Origin: Siphonodentalium dalli
Lineage: Eukaryota; Mollusca; Scaphopoda; Gadilida; Siphonodentaliidae
Assembly: GCA_032622095.1 (NCBI GenBank)
Contig: CP136068.1
Location: 2,521,314 to 2,585,313, forward strand
Length of the DNA: 64,000 nucleotides
Direction of reading: 5' to 3'
Shown here: piece after piece, positions 21,472 through 32,800 of the stretch
Numbering within the stretch: the stretch's first letter is position 1
How the letters are laid out: the number at the start of each line of letters is the position of its first letter
The notes under the pieces: generated by a model
What the model was told of the DNA's origin: nothing
The model's database searches: none
The model's input: only the letters and a program-made list of their open reading frames with translations
Made by a program: the position numbers and the translations under genes

Positions 21472-22250
21472 GTACATGTAGTTTTGGCAGCAACTGTACA
21501 TACACATGTATCTAAAATCCAATTACAAGAATTCCAATTTATTCATCTGAGATATTCACTAAAACATACTGATAAGAGAGGGTGTAATTTATTGACCAAA
21601 ATAGTGCAGTGAAATTCATCTGAATTGGACGTCTCAATCGCACGCAGCATCCGATACGAGAAACACGCAAAGTAGCAACTCGGGAGTGGAATCGTGCACA
21701 AAAAGTTCAATTAATATCCGGCAGGGAATTGGAATGGAACAATAAAATTCATATGTGTATTAGATGTCTTGATCACAGACCGGCAGCAACACGCCATGCA
21801 AAGTATCAACTCGGGAGTGAAATCGCGCACAAAAAGTTGAATTAATATTCGGACGGGGAATTGGAACGGAATAATGTAACCACGGAAAAACGGACCAAGT
21901 GATTTGAATGGGGACCATGGGAGTGGGATTGTTGGCTAGCCGAAAAAAACTAATGTCAATATTTTGTCTGCTGCACAGACTTAGATCGATATTAAAATTA
22001 GGAATCAGCGTGGTGGATCCTGTGAGCTCTGTTACAGATGATAAAGATACTAGCATGAGATTTGGAGGATACAGGTTATTGTGTTGTGTTTGGCAAATGA
22101 GGCTGTCAGAATCACAACCAAGCTTAACCATAGAGGATTTGCCTCAGATGAAATAAAACCATTGCCCTTTATAAATCCCAAGAGAATTTCTGGACCCTTT
22201 CTTTGCTATATAATAGAGACCTTTCTCAAAATCATGATAACGATTACGTA
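21472..22250. other. No recognised gene
   Basis: Two diverged copies of GCAACTCGGGAGTGGAATCG then GCACAAAAAGTTCAATTAATA occur at about 21675 and 21805. The frames at 21760-22131 (minus) and 21908-22156 (plus) overlap each other and have no family motif I recognise. Confidence 0.5.
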
Positions 22251-22463
22251 CAGTAATGCTCTAATTAATCGACTCCATAACCACAGCAGAATTATGGGTA
22301 ACTTTTCAGGATTTTAGTCCGAAATATGGCTTGTTGCATTCATTGGAAAGCTCTCGCCGAGAACTTTCCGATGAATGGCAACAAGCCATATTTCCGACTA
22401 AATCCTGAAAAGTTACCCATAATTCTGCTGTGGTTATGATGTCGATTAATTAGAGCATTACTG
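22251..22463. mobile_element. F1 palindromic MITE, complete, 213 bp
   Basis: TA-flanked, with ends CAGTAATGCTCTAATTAATC and its inverse. The C-to-T change at position 9 is mirrored by the matching change in the other end (AGAGCATTACTG), so the arms agree. Confidence 0.92.
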
Positions 22464-22602
22464 TATATGGACAATATTCTGCCAGTATACGGCCAAAAAA
22501 TTTATCTTTACACAAGGGGTTCTTATGTGAGACGAAATATACCACATGCAGTTGTAAGTTGTGGGATTTTCTCAAACAAATTGTCATTGTGGGATAGACC
22601 TA

Positions 22603-23999
22603 CTGTTATGCCCTAAGTAAATTGGCCATCTAACTGAAGTGGCACCCCAGTTTAACTGCGTTCCGTTTTAACCTAACCGCGGTTATAAGATGAGAACCGA
22701 ATAAATTGTGCGGTTAAAATGGATACGTCGCGGTTAAACCGGTATATGTCGCTCTTAATGGAACAGATACTAGTACCATATGGCGTATATGGCGTGTCAT
22801 GTTTTAGTTGCCATGCTCGTTAGATAAGTTAGCACAAATAACATGGCAGTGTCCCTTTCAATATCAATATTTTTTGTTGTGGATCTTCTATTTATTTTGG
22901 ATAAATAGAACAGACATTCATATACCAATATGTTGTGTTTTGGGGTAAACGGAAGATTGTGATGTATGGTGTGAAAAAATAAGTGTTTTTGTGTGTTTTA
23001 TTTATTTTTGGATTTCTTTTTATTATAATGTTGTATACTTTATAGTAGCCTTTTGGTGAAAATAACAGTTGGGCTAACCCCAATGGGTAATCGGAATTCT
23101 TACGGCCCATTTTCGACTTTAACCATCGATAAAATAAATATTTATTTAATTATATATAAATATAATTATTGGACAATTTAGCTGACGAGTGCCGGTCACT
23201 TTCAATGTAAGGAAACGCGTTTAAAATGGAACAACCGCTAAACGGAAAAAACGCATTTCAAACGGATTCGAGTGGATAATTATATAATAATATAAAGTGG
23301 GAGTTAGAGTCCCACACATGCATCATAAATGTAAAGTGAGGGAAACAAAAATGCGTTTAAACGGAACAACCGCACTCTTCAAACGTCGGGCATTATTAGG
23401 ATATCGGAAACCGATATTTAAGTTTTCCGATCTTGCATTCGTTGCTATATAATCATAATTAACTACAAACGTGACACGCCAGCTAGATTCGCGAATTGCG
23501 TATGTACTATTACTAGTATTAAATTCAGCACTCTACTTTGCTTCAAACATAAGCATGTATTTTTTCTCAAGCCGAACAACGGACGTATACTAGAACATAT
23601 ACATGTACGTCAAAATTATACAGTTTTCAACAAGTCGGGATTAAAACATAAAATATATCGTGTTGAGTACCGATGGTGATAACAAAAACAAACAATCAAC
23701 TCCTGGTCGATTTTGAAGTTACCACTTTGCCGTGATCACTAAAACACAAAACGATAACATACACTGGTAGATGCATGGGTAGTACCCCTCTCTTTCCCAT
23801 TAAATATTCAAATACTGGAAGGTTAACGTTTATGTGCGGTGTAACCGCAGTTAAGGGTTATTAACTGCGGTAACCTAACCGCATGTAACTGCGATGCCAC
23901 TGCAGTTACGGCAAATAACTGCGGTGTGGTTTCGGTTTAAACGCAGTTGTAAATGGATTATAACTGCAGTTAATGGGTCATTTACTTAGGGCATAACAG
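22603..23999 (-). mobile_element. E2 element copy 2, 1397 bp
   Basis: TA-flanked on both sides and inverted relative to copy 1. The AACTGCGGTTA-rich ends are present. The minus-strand MGRKNSDYPL frame starts at 23110 and shifts after a 2-base loss in the T-run, terminating early at 22892. Confidence 0.9.
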
Positions 24000-24009
24000 T
24001 ACATGTGTG

Positions 24010-24097
24010 CAGGCCTCAGGCTAGGGGTTCAGAACAGGGAGACTTGAAGTCTCCCTCCAGGAAATTTAGGGAGACTTCAGGAAATTTAGGGAGACTT
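24010..24097 (+). mobile_element. hAT-like MITE, left fragment
   Basis: CAGGCCTCAGGCTAGGGGTT and GACTTGAAGTCTCCCTCCAG match the left 90 bp of the complete element at 44492-44734 almost base for base. The right part is absent. Confidence 0.75.
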
Positions 24098-24837
24098 GTG
24101 TGTCCAGTTACTTTCACATAACCATAATTTAACTGAGATGGGAAAGGTTCTAAATATACCTTCAAATAGTTCCATATTGAATCAATGATTACAGTGACCA
24201 CAAACATTTTGACAAGAGTGATGAGTTCTAATTATACATGTAGCACCTGTGAACTAAAAATTGCAAGTGCTTATGAGTGCCAGAGCAATTGCTCCTGTCT
24301 CCTGGGAAGGACTGCTGTTGGGAACTGTTCAGATTAAAAGTTGAACAATAAGTTCCTAAGGTAACTAACTACCTGTATTCATCAACGAATATTTAGTGAA
24401 GAATGGATTACATGTTGAGTTTCACTTTCTTGGACAGACATGTAGTGAACTACACATGTACATGTATATATAAGAAAGCTTATTTAAAATGAAATTCCTT
24501 TACAAAAATATCATTTACCGGGTATCTTATATTCTATATTTTTTATTTTTTATTGTATATTCAAAGCGAAAATTATGAAAGTTAAAATTTCAGCAGGGCA
24601 CTCTTTCATAAATAAAGGAAGTGCATTGAATTATGGGAGGTCACGCTAGACAAATAAGCTGCTAGAATTTCATAGCTTCATATTTAAACCGATCAAATAT
24701 CTTTTCACGCAAAACTTTGTCAAGCTCAATCGAAAAGCCATTTTAAGCGAAGTCAAATATATACAAACCACAAAATAGACTGTTATATTCCCCCGACCCA
24801 TACTTTAATTTCAATTGATAAACTGTCAAATAGACTG
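24098..24837. other. No recognised feature
   Basis: AT-rich unassigned sequence. The minus frame at 24016-24207 overlaps the MITE fragment and has no recognisable motif. Confidence 0.45.
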
Positions 24838-24945
24838 TGGGATTTCCTACCCTACAGTTACACTGAATAGATGAACCATAGAGGCTGTTGTGTTTTATGA
24901 CCTACAGGGCAGTTATTAGAATTTAGACAGTTTACATACATCAAA
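24838..24945. repeat. Diverged relative of the 101-bp satellite
   Basis: GGATTTCCTACCCTACAGTT, TGAATAG, GACCTACAGGGCAG and CAGTTTACATACATCAA follow the same order as TATTTCCCTATGG, TGAATAG, GATCTACACAGGGCACC and GAGTTTACATACATTG in the array unit. It reads as a single old unit about 230 bp upstream of the array. Confidence 0.6.
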
Positions 24946-25164
24946 CAGTGATATGACACTAGTTGGGATAATGGAGACCTTGAGTAAATATATTGTAGAT
25001 AAAGTGGTTTTTCATGGTGTTAAGTTATTCTGAATAGCCTGGAACATCCTGTGTTTAAATCACATCAATCAGTTTGATATTTCCTACTGGTATGTGATGA
25101 TTGATTTCAGGAAAGATGGGGGGGGGGGGTCATTGGGTGTGTACGGTATGTTGGAGGGGGGATT

Positions 25165-26757
25165 GCGGTGAGTTGGGGGATGGTGTGGGTGGGGGTATTT
25201 CCCTATGGTTAAATTGAATAGTTGTTTTCTGATCTACACAGGGCACCAGGGAGTTTACATACATTGTGGTGAGTTGGGGGATGGTGTGGGTGGGGGTATT
25301 TCCCTATGGTTAAATTGAATAGTTGTTTTCTGATCTACACAGGGCACCAGGGAGTTTACATACATTGTGGTGAGTTGGGGGATGGTGTGGGTGGGGGTAT
25401 TTCCCTATGGTTAAATTGAATAGTTGTTTTCTGATCTACACAGGGCACCAGGGAGTTTACATACATTGTGGTGAGTTGGGGGATGGTGTGGGTGGGGGTA
25501 TTTCCCTATGGTTAAATTGAATAGTTGTTTTCTGATCTACACAGGGCACCAGGGAGTTTACATACATTGTGGTGAGTTGGGGGATGGTGTGGGTGGGGGT
25601 ATTTCCCTATGGTTAAATTGAATAGTTGTTTTCTGATCTACACAGGGCACCAGGGAGTTTACATACATTGTGGTGAGTTGGGGGATGGTGTGGGTGGGGG
25701 TATTTCCCTATGGTTAAATTGAATAGTTGTTTTCTGATCTACACAGGGCACCAGGGAGTTTACATACATTGTGGTGAGTTGGGGGATGGTGTGGGTGGGG
25801 GTATTTCCCTATGGTTAAATTGAATAGTTGTTTTCTGATCTACACAGGGCACCAGGGAGTTTACATACATTGTGGTGAGTTGGGGGATGGTGTGGGTGGG
25901 GGTATTTCCCTATGGTTAAATTGAATAGTTGTTTTCTGATCTACACAGGGCACCAGGGAGTTTACATACATTGTGGTGAGTTGGGGGATGGTGTGGGTGG
26001 GGGTATTTCCCTATGGTTAAATTGAATAGTTGTTTTCTGATCTACACAGGGCACCAGGGAGTTTACATACATTGTGGTGAGTTGGGGGATGGTGTGGGTG
26101 GGGGTATTTCCCTATGGTTAAATTGAATAGTTGTTTTCTGATCTACACAGGGCACCAGGGAGTTTACATACATTGTGGTGAGTTGGGGGATGGTGTGGGT
26201 GGGGGTATTTCCCTATGGTTAAATTGAATAGTTGTTTTCTGATCTACACAGGGCACCAGGGAGTTTACATACATTGTGGTGAGTTGGGGGATGGTGTGGG
26301 TGGGGGTATTTCCCTATGGTTAAATTGAATAGTTGTTTTCTGATCTACACAGGGCACCAGGGAGTTTACATACATTGTGGTGAGTTGGGGGATGGTGTGG
26401 GTGGGGGTATTTCCCTATGGTTAAATTGAATAGTTGTTTTCTGATCTACACAGGGCACCAGGGAGTTTACATACATTGTGGTGAGTTGGGGGATGGTGTG
26501 GGTGGGGGTATTTCCCTATGGTTAAATTGAATAGTTGTTTTCTGATCTACACAGGGCACCAGGGAGTTTACATACATTGTGGTGAGTTGGGGGATGGTGT
26601 GGGTGGGGGTATTTCCCTATGGTTAAATTGAATAGTTGTTTTCTGATCTACACAGGGCACCAGGGAGTTTACATACATTGTGGTGAGTTGGGGGATGGTG
26701 TGGGTGGGGGTATTTCCCTATGGTTAAATTGAATAGTTGTTTTCTGATCTACACAGG
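25165..26757. repeat. 101-bp satellite array, about 15.8 units
   Basis: GTGGTGAGTTGGGGGATGGT recurs every 101 bp from 25165/25266 to the gap. Units read as identical apart from the first (GCGGTGAGTT). Each unit holds GGTGTGGGTGGGGGTATTTC, a G-rich motif. The array is cut by the N gap, so its true length is unknown. Confidence 0.97.
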
Positions 26758-26857
26758 NNNNNNNNNNNNNNNNNNNNNNNNNNNNNNNNNNNNNNNNNNN
26801 NNNNNNNNNNNNNNNNNNNNNNNNNNNNNNNNNNNNNNNNNNNNNNNNNNNNNNNNN
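26758..26857. other. Assembly gap, 100 N
   Basis: Exactly 100 Ns between two different satellites (101 bp at the left, 54 bp at the right). Confidence 0.99.
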
Positions 26858-29800
26858 AGGTCTGCTGTTATGGAGGTTTACTAAATATCACCTTTATTGG
26901 CCTTATGGTGTAGGGTCCTTAATATCACCTTTATTGGGCCTATGGTGTAGGTCTTAATAATCACCTTTATTGCCTTATGGTCTCTGTTATGGAGGATTAC
27001 TATATACGCCTTTATTGGCCTTATGGTGTAGGTCTGCTGTTATGGAGGTTTACTAAATATCACCTTTATTGGCCTTATGGTGTAGGTCTTCTGTTATGCG
27101 AGGTTTACTAAATATCACCTTTATTGGCCTTATGGTGTAGGTCTGCTGTTATGGAGGTTTACTAATATCACCTTTATTGGCCTTATGGTGTAGGTCTGCT
27201 GTTATGGAGGTTTACTAAATATCACCTTTATTGGCCTTATGGTGTAGGTCTGCTGTTATGGAGGTTACTAAATATCACCTTTATTGGCCTTATGGTGTAG
27301 GTCTGCTGTTATGGAGGTTTACTAAATATCACCTTTATTGGCCTTATGGTGTAGGTCTGCTGTTATGGAGGTTTACTAAATATCACCTTTATTGGCCTTA
27401 TGGTGTAGGTCTGCTGTTATGGAGGTTTACTAAATATCACCTTTATTGGCCTTATGGTGTAGGTCTGCTGTTATGGAGGTTTACTAAATATCACCTTTAT
27501 TGGCCTTATGGTGTAGGTCTGCTGTTATGGAGGTTTACTAAATATCACCTTTATTGGACCTGAATGGTGTAGGTCTGCTGTTATGGAGGTTTACTAAATA
27601 TCACCTTTATTGGCCTTATGGTGTAGGTCTGCTGTTATGGAGGTTTACTAAATATCACCTTTATTGGCCTTATGGTGTAGGTCTAGCTGTTATGGAGGTT
27701 TACTAAATATCACCTTTATTGGCCTTATGGTGTAGGTCTGCTGTTATGGAGGTTTACTAAATATCACCTTTATTGGCCTTATGGTGTAGGTCTGCTGTTA
27801 TGGAGGTTTACTAAATATCACCTTTATTGGCCTTATGGTGTAGGTCTGCTGTTATGGAGGTTACTAAATATCACCTTTATTGGCCTTATGGTGTAGGTCT
27901 GCTGTTATGGAGGTTTACTAAATATCACCTTTATTGGCCTTATGGTGTAGGTCTGCTGTTATGGAGGTTTACTAAATATCACCTTTATTGGCCTTATGGT
28001 GTAGGTCTGCTGTTATGGAGGTTTACTAAATATCACCTTTATTGGCCTTATGGTGTAGGTCTGCTGTTATGGAGGTTTACTAAATATCACCTTTATTGGC
28101 CTTATGGTGTAGGTCTGCTGTTATGGAGGTTACTAAATATCACCTTTATTGGCCTTATGGTGTTGGTCTGCTGTTATGGAGGTTTACTAAATATCACCTT
28201 TATTGGCCTTATGGTGTAGGTCTGCTGTTATGGAGGTTTACTAAATATCACCTTTATTGGCCTTATGGTGTAGGTCTGCTGTTATGGAGGTTTACTAAAT
28301 ATCACCTTTATTGGCCTTATGGTGTAGGTCTGCTGTTATGGAGGTTAACTAAATATCACCTTTATTGGCCTTATGGTGTAGGTCTGCTTGTTACCTTGGA
28401 GGTTTACTAAATATCACCTTATTGGCCTTATGGTGTAGGTCTGCTGTTATGGAGGTTTACTAAATATCACCTTTATTGGCCTTATGGTGTAGGTCTGCTG
28501 TTATGGAGGTTTACTAAATATCACCTTTATTGGCCTTATGGTGTAGGTCTGCTGTTATGGAGGTTTACTAAATATCACCTTTATTGGCCTTATGGTGTAG
28601 GTCTGCTGTTATGGAGGTTTACTAAATATCACCTTTATTGGCCTTATGGTGTAGGTCTGCTGTTATGGAGGTTTACTAATATCACCTTTATTGGCCTTAT
28701 GGTGTAGGTCTGCTGTTATGGAGGTTTACTAAATATCACCTTTATTGGCCTTATGGTGTAGGTCTGCTGTTATGGAGGTTTACTAAATATCACCTTTATT
28801 GGCCTTATGGTGTAGGTCTGCTGTTATGGAGGGTTTACTAAATATCACCTTTATTGGCCTTATGGTGTAGGTCTGCTGTTATGGAGGTTTACTAAATATC
28901 ACCTTTATTGGCCTTATGGTGTAGGTCTGCTGTTATGGAGGTTTTACTAAATATCACCTTTATTGGCCTTATGGTGTAGGTCTGCTGTTATGGAGGTTTA
29001 CTAAATATCACCTTTATTGGCCTTATGGTGTAGGTCTGCTGTTATGGAGGTTTACTAAATATCACCTTTATTGGCCTTATGGTGTAGGTCTGCTGTTTAT
29101 GGAGGTTTACTAATATCACCTTTATTGGCCTTATGGTGTAGGTCTGCTGTTATGGAGGTTTACTAAATATCACCTTTATTGGCCTTATGGTGTAGGTCTG
29201 CTGTTATGGAGGTTTACTAAATATCACCTTTATTGGCCTTATGGTGTAGGTCTGCTGTTATGGAGGTTTACTAAATATCACCTTTATTGGCCTTATGGTG
29301 TAGGTCTGCTGTTATGGAGGTTTACTAAATATCACCTTTATTGGCCTTATGGTGTAGGTCTGCGTACATATCACCTTTATTGGCCTTATGGTGTAGGTCT
29401 GCTGTTATGGAGGTTTACTAAATATCACCTTTATTGGCCTTATGGTGTAGGTCTGCTGTTATGGAGGTTTACTAAATATCACCTTTATTGGCCTTATGGT
29501 GTAGGTCTGCTTACATAATCACCTTTATTGGCCTTATGGTGTAGGTCTGCTGTTATGGAGGTTTACTAAATATCACCTTTTATTGGCCTTATGGTGTAGG
29601 TCTGCTGTTATGGAGGTTTACTAAATATCACCTTTATTGGCCTTATGGTGTAGGTCTGCTGTTATGGAGGTTTACTAAATATCACCTTTATTGGCCTTAT
29701 GGTGTAGGTCTGCTGTTATGGAGGTTTACTAAATATCACCTTTATTGGCCTTATGGTGTAGGTCTGCTGTTATGGAGGTTTACTAAATATCACCTTTATT

Positions 29801-32800
29801 GGCCTTATGGTGTAGGTCTGCTGTATGGGGTACTAATATCACCTTTATTGGCCTTATGGTGTAGGTCTGCTGTTATGGAGGTTTACTAAATATCACCTTT
29901 ATTGGCCTTATGGTGTAGGTCTGCTGTTATGGAGGTTTACTAAATATCACCTTTATTGGCCTTATGGTGTAGGTCTGCTGTTATGGAGGTTTACTAAATA
30001 TCACCTTTATTGGCCTTATGGTGTAGGTCTGCTGTTATGGAGGTTTACTAAATATCACCTTTATTGGCCTTATGGTGTAGGTCTGCTGTTATGGAGGTTT
30101 ACTAAATATCACCTTTATTGGCCTTATGGTGTAGGTCTGCTGTTATGGAGGTTTACTAAATATCACCTTTATTGGCCTTATGGTGTAGGTCTGCTGTTAT
30201 GGAGGTTTACTAAATATCACCTTTATTGGCCTTATGGTGTAGGTCTGCTGTTACGGAGGTTTACTAATATCACCTTTATTGGCCTTATGGTGTAGGTCTG
30301 CTGTTATGGAGGTTTACTAAATATCACCTTTATTGGCCTTATGGTGTAGGTCTGCTGTTACTGGAGGTTTACTAAATATCACCTTTATTGGCCTTATGGT
30401 GTAGGTCTGCTGTTATGGAGGTTTACTAAATATCACCTTTATTGGCCTTATGGTGTAGGTCTGCTGTTAAGGAGGTTTACTAAATATCACCTTTATTGGC
30501 CTTATGGTGTAGGTCTGCTGTTATGGAGGTTTACTAAATATCACCTTTATTGGCCTTATGGTGTAGGTCTGCTGTTATGGAGGTTTACTAAATATCACCT
30601 TTATTGGCCTTATGGTGTAGGTCTGCTGTTATGGAGGTTTACTAAATATCACCTTTATTGGCCTTATGGTGTAGGTCTGCTGTTATGGAGGTTTACTAAA
30701 TATCACCTTTATTGGCCTTATGGTGTAGGTCTGCTGTTATGGAGGTTTACTAAATATCACCTTTATTGGCCTTATGGTGTAGGTCTGCTGTTATGAAGGT
30801 TTACTAAATATCACCTTTATTGGCCTTATGGTGTAGGTCTGCTGTTATGGAGGTTTACTAAATATCACCTTTATTGGCCTTATGGTGTAGGTCTGCTGTT
30901 ATGGAGGTTTACTAAATATCACCTTTATTGGCCTTATGGTGTAGGTCTGCTGTTATGGAGGTTTACTAAATATCACCTTTATTGGCCTTATGGTGTAGGT
31001 CTGCTGTTATGGAGGTTTTACTAAATATCACCTTTATTGGCCTTATGGTGTAGGTCTGCTGTTATGGAGGTTTACTAAATATCACCTTTATTGGCCTTAT
31101 GGTGTAGGTCTGCTGTTATGGAGGTTTACTAAATATCACCTTTATTGGCCTTATGGTGTAGGTCTGCTGTTATGGAGGTTTACTAAATATCACCTTTATT
31201 GGCCTTATGGTGTAGGTCTGCTGTTATGGGAGGTTTACTAAATATCACCTTTATTGGCCTTATGGTGTAGGTCTGCTGTTATGGAGGTTTACTAAATATC
31301 ACCTTTATTGGCCTTATGGTGTAGGTCTGCTTAAATATCACCTTTATTGGCCTTATGGTGTAGGTCTGCTGTTATGGAGGGTTTACTAAATATCACCTTT
31401 ATTGGCCTTATGGTGTAGGTCTGCTGTTATGGAGGTTTACTAAATATCACCTTTATTGGCCTTATGGTGTAGGTCTGCTGTTATGGAGGTTTACTAAATA
31501 TCACCTTTATTGGCCTTATGGTGTAGGTCTGCTGTTATGGAGGTTTACTAAATATCACCTTTATTGGCCTTATGGTGTAGGTCTGCTGTTATGGAGGTTT
31601 ACTAAATATCACCTTTATTGGCCTTATGGTGTAGGTCTGCTGTTATGGAGGTTTACTAAATATCACCTTTATTGGCCTTATGGTGTAGGTCTGCTGTTAT
31701 GGAGTTTACTAAATATCACCTTTATTGGCCTTATGGTGTAGGTCTGCTGTTATGGAGGTTTACTAAATATCACCTTATTGGCCTTATGGTGTAGGTCTGC
31801 TGTTATGGAGGTTTACTAAATATCACCTTTATTGGCCTTATGGTGTAGGTCTGCTGTTATGGAGGTTTACTAAATATCACCTTTATTGGCCTATGGTGTA
31901 GGTCTGCTGTTATGGAGTTTACTAAATATCACCTTTATTGGCCTTATGGTGTAGGTCTGCTGTTATGAGGTTTACTAAATATCACCTTTATTGGCCTTAT
32001 GGTGTAGGTCTGCTGTTATGGAGGTTTACTAAATATCACCTTTATTGGCCTTATGGTGTAGGTCTGCTGTTATGGAGGTTTACTAAATATCACCTTTATT
32101 GGCCTTATGGTGTAGGTCTGCTGTTATGGAGGTTTACTAAATATCACCTTTATTGGCCTTATGGTGTAGGTCTGCTGTTATGGAGGTTTACTAAATATCA
32201 CCTTTATTGGCCTTATGGTGTAGGTCTGCTGTTATGGAGGTTTACTAAATATCACCTTTATTGGCCTATGGTGTAGGTCTGCTGTTATGGAGGTTTACTA
32301 AATATCACCTTTATTGGCCTTATGGTGTAGGTCTGCTGTTATGGAGGTTTACTAAATATCACCTTTATTGGCCTTATGGTGTAGGTCTGCTGTTATGGAG
32401 GTTTACTAAATATCACCTTTATTGGCCTTATGGTGTAGGTCTGCTGTTATGGAGGTTTACTAAATATCACCTTTATTGGCCTTATGGTGTAGGTCTGCTG
32501 TTATGGAGGTTTACTAAATATCACCTTTATTGGCCTTATGGTGTAGGTCTGCTGTTATGGAGGTTTACTAAATATCACCTTTATTGGCCTTATGGTGTAG
32601 GTCTGCTGTTATGGAGGTTTACTAAATATCACCTTTATTGGCCTTATGGTGTAGGTCTGCTGTTATGGAGGTTTACTAAATATCACCTTTATTGGCCTTA
32701 TGGTGTAGGTCTGCTGTTATGGAGGTTTACTAAATATCACCTTTATTGGCCTTATGGTGTAGGTCTGCTGTTATGGAGGTTTACTAAATATCACCTTTAT

